Shown here in pieces: positions 58,492 to 64,000 of a stretch of DNA of 64,000 nucleotides; within the stretch, counting starts at the first letter, position 1, and every line of letters starts with the position of its first letter. The DNA is from Bradyrhizobium sp. OK095 (GTDB lineage: Bacteria > Pseudomonadota > Alphaproteobacteria > Rhizobiales > Xanthobacteraceae), in contig NZ_FOBX01000013.1 in assembly GCF_900109945.1 (NCBI RefSeq), positions 151,002 to 215,001 on the forward strand. Reading direction: 5' to 3'. Both the position numbers and the translations under genes were made by a program. A model generated the notes under the pieces. It had not been told where the DNA came from, ran no database searches, and worked only from the letters and a program-made list of their open reading frames with translations.

Positions 58492-61400
58492 ATGCCAAGC
58501 TTCTTCATCGACAGGCCGATCTTCGCCTGGGTCGTCGCGCTGTTCATCTGCTTGATCGGCGCGATCGCGGTCCCGTTGCTGCCGATCGCGCAATATCCGA
58601 TCATCGCGCCGCCCTCGATCTCGATCTCGACCAGCTATCCCGGCGCCTCGCCGGAAAATCTCTACAACAGCGTGACCCGCCTGATCGAGGAGGAGCTCAA
58701 CGGCGCCTCCGGCATCCTCAATTTCGAATCCACCAGCGACTCGCTCGGCCAGGTCGAGATCATCGCCAATTTCCAGCCGGGGACCGACACGAACGCGGCC
58801 TCGGTCGAGGTGCAGAACCGCATCAAGCGCGTCGAGGCGCGCTTGCCGCGCGCGGTGATCCAGCAGGGCATTTTGATCGAGGAAGCATCGAGCGCGGTGC
58901 TCCAGATCATCACGCTGAACTCGACCGACGGCAGCCTCGACGAGGTTGGGCTGGGCGATTTCATGATCCGCAACGTGCTCGGCGAAATCCGCCGCATCCC
59001 CGGCGTCGGCCGTGCCACGCTGTATTCGACCGAGCGCTCGTTGCGTGTCTGGGTCGATCCGTCCAAGCTCGTCGGCTATGGCTTGACGGCCGACGACGTC
59101 AACAAGGCGATCGCGGCGCAGAACGCGCAGGTCGCCTCGGGCAGCATCGGCGCCGAGCCGTCGACCGCGACCCAGCGCACCTCCGCGCTGGTGCTGGTCA
59201 AGGGCCAGCTCTCCTCGCCGGACGAATTCGGCGCCATCATCCTGCGCGCCAACCCTGATGGTTCGACCGTGCGCCTGCGCGACGTCGCGCGCATCGAGGT
59301 CGGCGGTCTCAGCTACCAGTTCAACACCCGGCTTGACGGCAAGCCGACCGCAGGTCTGTCCGTGCTGATGTCGCCGACCGGCAATGCGCTGGCGACCGCG
59401 GGCGCGGTCGAGGAGAAGATGAAGGAGCTGTCGCGCTTCTTCCCGGCCAACATCGCCTACGAGATCCCCTACAACATCACGCCGGTGGTCGAGGCCTCGA
59501 TCAAGAAGGTGCTGACGACGCTGCTCGAAGCCGTGGTGCTGGTGTTCGTGGTGATGTTCCTGTTTCTCCAGAACATCCGCTACACCATCATTCCGACCAT
59601 CGTGGTGCCGGTGGCGCTGCTGGGCACCTGTAGCGTGCTGCTGCTTGCCGGCTATTCCATCAACATGCTCTCGATGTTCGGCATGGTGCTCGCGGTCGGC
59701 ATCCTCGTCGACGACGCCATCGTCGTGGTCGAGAACGTCGAGCGCATCATGGCCGAGGAAGGCCTGTCGCCGAAGGATGCGACGCGCAAGGCGATGGGCC
59801 AGATCACCAGCGCCATCATCGGCATCACGCTGGTGCTGATGGCGGTGTTCGTGCCGATGGCATTTTTTCCGGGCTCGGTCGGCATCATCTATCGCCAGTT
59901 CTCGGTGACCATGGTCGCCGCGATCGGCTTCTCCGCCTTCCTGGCGCTGTCGCTGACGCCGGCGCTGTGCGCGACGTTGTTGAAGCCCGTTGCCAAGGGG
60001 CACGGCCATTCGAGCAATGTCGTGTTCAGCCGGTTCAATCACCTGCTCGAGGCCTGCCGATTTCACTATGCGCGCACCGTCGGCTTTTCGCTGAAGCGCA
60101 CCGGCCGCCTGATGCTGGTCTATGCCGCGCTGCTGGTTGGTCTGTCCTGGGCTTTCGTCAGCCTGCCCGGCGGCTTCCTGCCGGTCGACGACCAGGGCTT
60201 TGTCACCACCGACGTGCAGACCCCGTCGGATTCGTCCTACGGCCGCACCGAGGCCGTGATCGAGAAGGTGGAAAAATATCTGGCGCAGCGGCCGGGCGTC
60301 GACAACGTCACCTTCCTCACCGGTTTTAGCTTTTCCGGCCAGGGCATGAACACCGCGCAGGCCTTCATCACGCTGAAGGACTGGTCTGAGCGCGGGCCGA
60401 AGGAGTCGGCTGCGGCAATCGTCGCCGACATCAACCGCGATCTGTCGTCGTCGATCCGCGATGCAAAAATCTCCGCGCTGCAGCCGCCGCCGATCGACAA
60501 TCTCGGCAATTCGTCAGGCTTCTCGTTCCGCCTCCAGGACCGCGGCCAGAAGGGCTATCCGGCCCTGATGCGCGCCGCCGATCAGTTGATCGCGGAAGCC
60601 AATGCGAGCGCGGTGCTGCAGAAAGTCTATGTCGAAGGTCTACCTGAGGCCGGCGTGGTCAATCTCATGATCGACCGCGAAAAGGCCGGCGCCTTCGGCG
60701 TCACCTTCGAGGACATCAACAACACGATCTCGACCAATCTAGGCTCGAACTACATCAACGACTTTCCGAACCGCGGCCGCATGCAGCGCGTCGTGGTGCA
60801 GGCCGATGCGCGCGACCGCATGCGGACCGAGGACATCCTGAACTACAACGTCAAGAACAGCCGCGGCCAGCTGGTGCCGTTCTCGTCCTTTGCGACAGTC
60901 GAATGGGCGCGCGGCCCGACGCAGATCGCGGGCTTCAACTATTATCCGGCGATGCGCATCTCCGGCGAGGCCAAACCCGGCTTCACCTCGGGCGACGCCA
61001 TCGCCGAGATGGAGCGGCTTGCAGGAAAACTGCCGCGCGGCTTCGGCTACGACTGGACCGGACAATCGCTCCAGGAAAAACTGTCGGGCTCGCAGGCGCC
61101 GTTCCTGCTCGGTCTCTCCGTGTTCGTGGTGTTCCTGTGTCTGGCCGCGCTCTACGAGAGCTGGACCATTCCGCTCGCGGTGCTCTTGACCGTGCCGCTC
61201 GGCATCGTCGGCGCCGTGGTCGCGGCCATGCTGCGCGGCCTGCCGAACGACGTCTATTTCACCGTCGGCCTGATCACCATCATCGGTCTAGCGGCAAAGG
61301 ACGCGATCCTGATCATCGAGTTCGCCAAGGATCTGCGCAAGGAAGGCAAGCCGCTGGTGGACGCCACCATCGAGGCCTGCCGTCTGCGCTTCCGCCCGAT

Positions 61401-61647
61401 CCTGATGACCGGCCTCGCCTTCATCTGCGGCGTGCTGCCGATGGCGATTGCGCATGGTGCCGGCGGCGCCAGCCAGCAAGCGCTCGGCTCGATCGTGATG
61501 GGCGGCATGATCGCGGTGGTGATTTTGGCGCTGCTGATGGTGCCGGTGTTCTTCGTCTCCGTGCAGCGCGTGCTCGCGGGGGATCAGGAGCCGAAGGCTG
61601 CGAAGGACGGCGAGGCGTATGGGCCGCCGGCGCAGGTGAAGCCGTAG
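58492..61647 (+). CDS. RND multidrug efflux pump (HAE-1 type)
   Basis: A 1051-residue inner-membrane pump of the AcrB/MexB class with twelve helices in two repeats. The proton-relay Asp pair is in GILVDDAIVVVENV near residue 405. The porter region carries typical blocks (GRATLYSTERSLRVWVDP, NTRLDGKPTAGLSVLMSPTGNALATA). The length is that of the family. It follows its adaptor lipoprotein. No regulator or outer-membrane factor is adjacent, so both must be elsewhere. Confidence 0.95.
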   Translation: MPSFFIDRPIFAWVVALFICLIGAIAVPLLPIAQYPIIAPPSISISTSYPGASPENLYNSVTRLIEEELNGASGILNFESTSDSLGQVEIIANFQPGTDTNAASVEVQNRIKRVEARLPRAVIQQGILIEEASSAVLQIITLNSTDGSLDEVGLGDFMIRNVLGEIRRIPGVGRATLYSTERSLRVWVDPSKLVGYGLTADDVNKAIAAQNAQVASGSIGAEPSTATQRTSALVLVKGQLSSPDEFGAIILRANPDGSTVRLRDVARIEVGGLSYQFNTRLDGKPTAGLSVLMSPTGNALATAGAVEEKMKELSRFFPANIAYEIPYNITPVVEASIKKVLTTLLEAVVLVFVVMFLFLQNIRYTIIPTIVVPVALLGTCSVLLLAGYSINMLSMFGMVLAVGILVDDAIVVVENVERIMAEEGLSPKDATRKAMGQITSAIIGITLVLMAVFVPMAFFPGSVGIIYRQFSVTMVAAIGFSAFLALSLTPALCATLLKPVAKGHGHSSNVVFSRFNHLLEACRFHYARTVGFSLKRTGRLMLVYAALLVGLSWAFVSLPGGFLPVDDQGFVTTDVQTPSDSSYGRTEAVIEKVEKYLAQRPGVDNVTFLTGFSFSGQGMNTAQAFITLKDWSERGPKESAAAIVADINRDLSSSIRDAKISALQPPPIDNLGNSSGFSFRLQDRGQKGYPALMRAADQLIAEANASAVLQKVYVEGLPEAGVVNLMIDREKAGAFGVTFEDINNTISTNLGSNYINDFPNRGRMQRVVVQADARDRMRTEDILNYNVKNSRGQLVPFSSFATVEWARGPTQIAGFNYYPAMRISGEAKPGFTSGDAIAEMERLAGKLPRGFGYDWTGQSLQEKLSGSQAPFLLGLSVFVVFLCLAALYESWTIPLAVLLTVPLGIVGAVVAAMLRGLPNDVYFTVGLITIIGLAAKDAILIIEFAKDLRKEGKPLVDATIEACRLRFRPILMTGLAFICGVLPMAIAHGAGGASQQALGSIVMGGMIAVVILALLMVPVFFVSVQRVLAGDQEPKAAKDGEAYGPPAQVKP

Positions 61648-61654
61648 GGCACAC

Positions 61655-61697
61655 TGTCATTCCGGGGCTCGCGCCAAGGGGCGCGCCCTGGAATGAC
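61655..61697. repeat. Short palindromic repeat (43 bp)
   Basis: TGTCATTCC (61655-61663) is complementary to GGAATGACG (61690-61697) apart from its first base. The middle holds GGGGC and GCGCGCCC pieces. It lies 8 bp after the RND pump stop, where it may also act as a transcript end. Confidence 0.6.
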
Positions 61698-61810
61698 GAG
61701 CGGAGCTTGCCTTCCCGGGTTCGTCGATCCAAACTACATCTCTGGATTGAAACGCGCGTGTTCGCTCAGCTGCGCGAATGCATAACCAGCCTGCCGATTG
61801 AGAGCACCTG

Positions 61811-62938
61811 ATGCGCCCGACCGAAATTGCGATCTCGAACTATCGCTCGATTCGGCGGCTCTCCATACCCATCCACCCCTTGTCCGTCTTTGTGGGCGAA
61901 AATGGTGTCGGCAAATCCAATCTCTACAAGTCCTTGTCGCTGCTGCGCGACGCGGCGACCGGGCGGATCACGCGGACGATCGCCGACGAAGGCGGATTGA
62001 ATTCGGTCTGCTGGTCGGGCATCCGCAAGCGCGGCGAGGACGGGCGACTGCAATTGTCGGCTAGATTCGATCGCCTGAAATATTCCATTGAGATCGGATT
62101 TCCCAGCCCGCTTTCGGCGTCGTTTGCCGGCGAGCCGATGATCAAGGAAGAAAGCATCGAGACGACGCAGGGCAAACGAACGGTTAAACTGATGGAGCGG
62201 AAGAATTCGCTCGTCAGCGTCCGCAACGACAGCGGCGCATGGGTCAACCACAAGGATGCGGTGCTGCCGTCCGAGCCGGCGCTGGCGAGCTTTTACAACG
62301 GCAAGGAATGCCCCGAGATCGATCTGATCAGAAACGCGATGCTGGGCTGGCGGTTCTATCACGATTTCCGTACCGATCCGGCATCGCTGATCCGAAAGCC
62401 CTGCCTCGCGATCACGACGCCCTCGCTCAGCGCTGATGGAAGCGATCTGGCTGCCGCCCTGGCGACGCTTTATACCATTCGGCAGGACGCTACCGACATC
62501 CAGGACGCGATCCAGGATGCATTCCCGGGCGCCGAGCTCAGTGCATGGGAAAACAACGGCGTGTGCGAATTCGCTCTGCAGCTGGAGGACATGCCGCGGC
62601 CGTTCGGGGCGCATGAACTGTCCGACGGGACACTGAAATATATCTGCCTGCTCGCGGTGTTCATGGGCTATCGGCTGCCGCCGTTCATCGCGCTGAACGA
62701 ACCCGAGACCAGCCTGCATCCGTCGCTGCTGGCGCCGTTGGCCCGGCTGATCGCCAAGGCATCAAGCCGCGCCGACATCTGGATCGTCACCCATTCGGAA
62801 CAGCTGATGGAGGCATTGCGAAGCGAGAGCGCTGTCCCGCTTCGCCGTGTGATCAAACAGAAAGGCGCCACGGCGATCGAGGGTCTGACCATCGGCGGCG
62901 AATATCGCGAGGAGGAGCCGGACGATGACGACGCTTAG
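61811..62938 (+). CDS. AAA family ATPase (RecF/SMC-like, AAA_21)
   Basis: A 375-residue cytoplasmic ATPase. Walker A is GENGVGKSN at 29-37, an ABC-like signature is HELSDGTLKYI, Walker B is FIALNEPETSLHPS near 293, and VTHSEQL carries the switch His. Such SMC/RecF-type proteins of this length lack the coiled-coil and nuclease parts of OLD family members. Some related proteins are phage-defence effectors; others are housekeeping. It is convergent with a tyrosine recombinase (12-bp gap). The closest known group is uncharacterised ATPases like COG4637. Confidence 0.87.
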   Translation: MRPTEIAISNYRSIRRLSIPIHPLSVFVGENGVGKSNLYKSLSLLRDAATGRITRTIADEGGLNSVCWSGIRKRGEDGRLQLSARFDRLKYSIEIGFPSPLSASFAGEPMIKEESIETTQGKRTVKLMERKNSLVSVRNDSGAWVNHKDAVLPSEPALASFYNGKECPEIDLIRNAMLGWRFYHDFRTDPASLIRKPCLAITTPSLSADGSDLAAALATLYTIRQDATDIQDAIQDAFPGAELSAWENNGVCEFALQLEDMPRPFGAHELSDGTLKYICLLAVFMGYRLPPFIALNEPETSLHPSLLAPLARLIAKASSRADIWIVTHSEQLMEALRSESAVPLRRVIKQKGATAIEGLTIGGEYREEEPDDDDA

Positions 62939-62950
62939 CGCGATGTTGAG

Positions 62951-63835
62951 CTATCCTAACGAACTCAGCACATTGGCCCGTGCAAGCGTCGTGCGCAGCG
63001 CCTCATCCGACACATGCGTGTAGATCTCCGTCGTCGAGATCGAGGAATGGCCGAGCAGCCGCTGCACAAAGCGAATATCGACCCCGGTCTCGATCAGCAG
63101 CGTCGCGGCGGTATGCCGGAGCATGTGCGGCGTCAGCTTGCGCCGGAAGCCGGCCTGCTCGGCCAGCGTCCGCAGTCGGCTGCGGACCGAATGTGGTCGC
63201 AGCTGACGCCCTGCGCGATTGAGGAACAGCGCCGCGCTGGAGGCCGACCGTGTGCTCAACGCCACCAGGTCCTGCGCCAGCTTCGGATCTGACACATAGG
63301 CAATACGGTCGCGCGAGCCCTTGCCGCGGACCCGCAACGCCGTGCCCTGCGACAGCACATCGTCACTCCGTAGCGCGCACAATTCGCCAACACGCAGGCC
63401 CGTCGAGACCATCAGCCGGATCGCGATCTCGATCGCCTGGTGGCTCCGGCTGAGCCTCGGCACGGCAAGCCCCGACGTCGACAGCAGCGCTGACGTTTCG
63501 CCGCGCGACAACGACCGCGGCAGCTGCTTGCGCCGCGCGATCCTGATCCGCCAGCCGTCGAACGGATTGGCCAGCCCGCTCGCTTCGCAGGTGTAACGGA
63601 AGAACGCCTTGAGGCAGGCAAGCCGCCGCCGCACCGTCGACGTCGACAGTTTTCGCGACGCCATGTCCTCCATGTACTCCTTCAGGCTCGCCGTCGTGAT
63701 GTCAGCAAGGTCGACTTTCGCCCACTTCCCGAAATCAGCAAGGTCGAACCGGTACGCCGCGCACGTGTGCGGCGACAGCCGCCGCTCGACAACACAAAAT
63801 TGAATGAAGGCGTCGACAGCAATTGGAAGGTGCAT
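62951..63835 (-). CDS. Tyrosine recombinase (XerC/phage-integrase family)
   Basis: A 294-residue site-specific recombinase with an N-terminal SAM-like core-binding domain (about 5-95) and a catalytic domain with the full set Arg138, Lys162, His227, Arg230, His253 and Tyr262 (GLRVGEL, GKGSRDR, HMLRHT, LLGHSS, IYTHV). The start at 63835 has a GGAGAG site; a longer frame to 63988 is not supported. It may be a chromosomal Xer-like enzyme or the integrase of an element beyond the window. No tRNA or att repeat was found next to it. Length and motifs fit a functional enzyme. Confidence 0.93.
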   Translation of the reverse strand: MHLPIAVDAFIQFCVVERRLSPHTCAAYRFDLADFGKWAKVDLADITTASLKEYMEDMASRKLSTSTVRRRLACLKAFFRYTCEASGLANPFDGWRIRIARRKQLPRSLSRGETSALLSTSGLAVPRLSRSHQAIEIAIRLMVSTGLRVGELCALRSDDVLSQGTALRVRGKGSRDRIAYVSDPKLAQDLVALSTRSASSAALFLNRAGRQLRPHSVRSRLRTLAEQAGFRRKLTPHMLRHTAATLLIETGVDIRFVQRLLGHSSISTTEIYTHVSDEALRTTLARANVLSSLG

Positions 63836-63907
63836 TTTCGCTACTCTCCGAAGGAGAAGGGAGCGGCGATAGTGGAGGAAGGTAATTTCGAAAGAGAGAA
63901 TAACGTC

Positions 63908-63926
63908 ACATAACTCGGAATTATGT
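63908..63926. promoter_or_regulatory. Perfect inverted repeat at the start of the edge gene
   Basis: ACATAA (63908-63913) and TTATGT (63921-63926) are separated by 7 nt, and the right arm overlaps the ATG of the partial gene. It is AT-rich compared with neighbours and lies between that gene and the recombinase gene. It may be an autoregulatory operator. Confidence 0.4.
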
Positions 63927-64000
63927 CGCGGCTTGATGACGAGCTTATTGTTCGAGATGCCGCGAGGCGCCTCTACGGCGACGGTCAACCTATCTGGGAT
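63923..64000 (+). CDS. Start of a divergent gene, cut by the right edge
   Basis: The frame from the ATG at 63923 is open to the window end, 26 codons: MSRLDDELIVRDAARR and then LYGDGQPIWD. The composition (D, R, L with aromatic residues) is like a real cytoplasmic N-terminus. It diverges from the tyrosine recombinase with 87 bp between the two starts. Too short for any functional call. Confidence 0.45.
   Translation, partial: MSRLDDELIVRDAARRLYGDGQPIWD

Noticed and set aside
58360..60066. A 568-codon frame opposite the RND pump
   Set aside because: R/H/D-rich antisense shadow of a conserved pump; no ribosome-binding site or domain.
62951..63835. An att site for the recombinase
   Set aside because: No direct repeat pair, tRNA end or dif-like site could be found within the window around the gene.
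1..64000. tRNA, rRNA and CRISPR arrays
   Set aside because: I looked for cloverleaf ends with CCA, rRNA landmarks and regularly spaced direct repeats and saw none; a tRNAscan/CRISPR run would settle this.

Overview
The window reads as chromosomal DNA of a GC-rich alphaproteobacterium, most probably Bradyrhizobium. The grounds are the gene families (paired long chemoreceptors, DUF2865, DUF1465, DUF1192, DUF2849/DUF934 beside cysI, a LivM-LivG fusion, a TfdA-like dioxygenase), the dense coding on both strands, and many short palindromic intergenic repeats of the kind common in that genus. I saw no rRNA, tRNA, IS element or CRISPR array. The species cannot be fixed from sequence reading alone.

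Layout. 1-2.2 kb: an AI-2E family permease cut by the left edge, an L,D-transpeptidase and a DUF2865 secreted protein. 2.2-6.6 kb: two paralogous 697-residue chemoreceptors in tandem on the minus strand, which share an upstream element of about 40 bp. 6.9-9.3 kb: a 51-residue membrane protein and malate synthase G. 9.5-21.1 kb: an almost complete assimilatory sulfate module. cysD and a cysN-cysC fusion read leftward; cysG, DUF2849, cysI, DUF934, cysH and then the sulfate importer cysP-T-W-A read rightward. Together they import sulfate, activate it to APS/PAPS, reduce it to sulfite and sulfide, and make siroheme for the reductase.

21.2-24.7 kb: a CAP-domain lipoprotein, a patatin-like phospholipase coupled to 3-hydroxybutyrate dehydrogenase, and a TSUP exporter. 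24.9-31.9 kb: a leftward nitrilase plus a branched-chain-amino-acid-type ABC importer, with a divergent LysR regulator; this looks like a nitrile or amide uptake and hydrolysis unit. 31.9-38.2 kb: a polysaccharide flippase, a stand-alone DsbD-alpha-like protein, YqgE, a TfdA-like dioxygenase, two divergent SDR enzymes and a CsbD protein. 38.4-48.9 kb: a DUF459 protein that has lost SGNH catalytic residues, a MltB-type lytic transglycosylase, GalU, a diguanylate cyclase, a small DUF7662-like protein, a large EAL phosphodiesterase and a quinone oxidoreductase.

49-57 kb: DUF1192, a strongly predicted structured small RNA with anti-Shine-Dalgarno motifs, DUF1465, ribosomal protein L31, an ABC exporter, a small tryptophan/proline-rich protein, a GNAT enzyme coupled to a MotB/MotA-like non-flagellar proton-channel pair, and a CFA-synthase-like methyltransferase. 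57-64 kb: an RND efflux adaptor and pump, an AAA ATPase, a tyrosine recombinase and the first 26 codons of a divergent gene. The right edge is the only part that looks accessory.

The items most worth following up are the small RNA near 49.5 kb, the nitrilase-transporter unit, the TfdA-like dioxygenase, the catalytically incomplete SGNH-fold protein, the motor-like pair, and the DUF2849/DUF934 partners of sulfite reductase.
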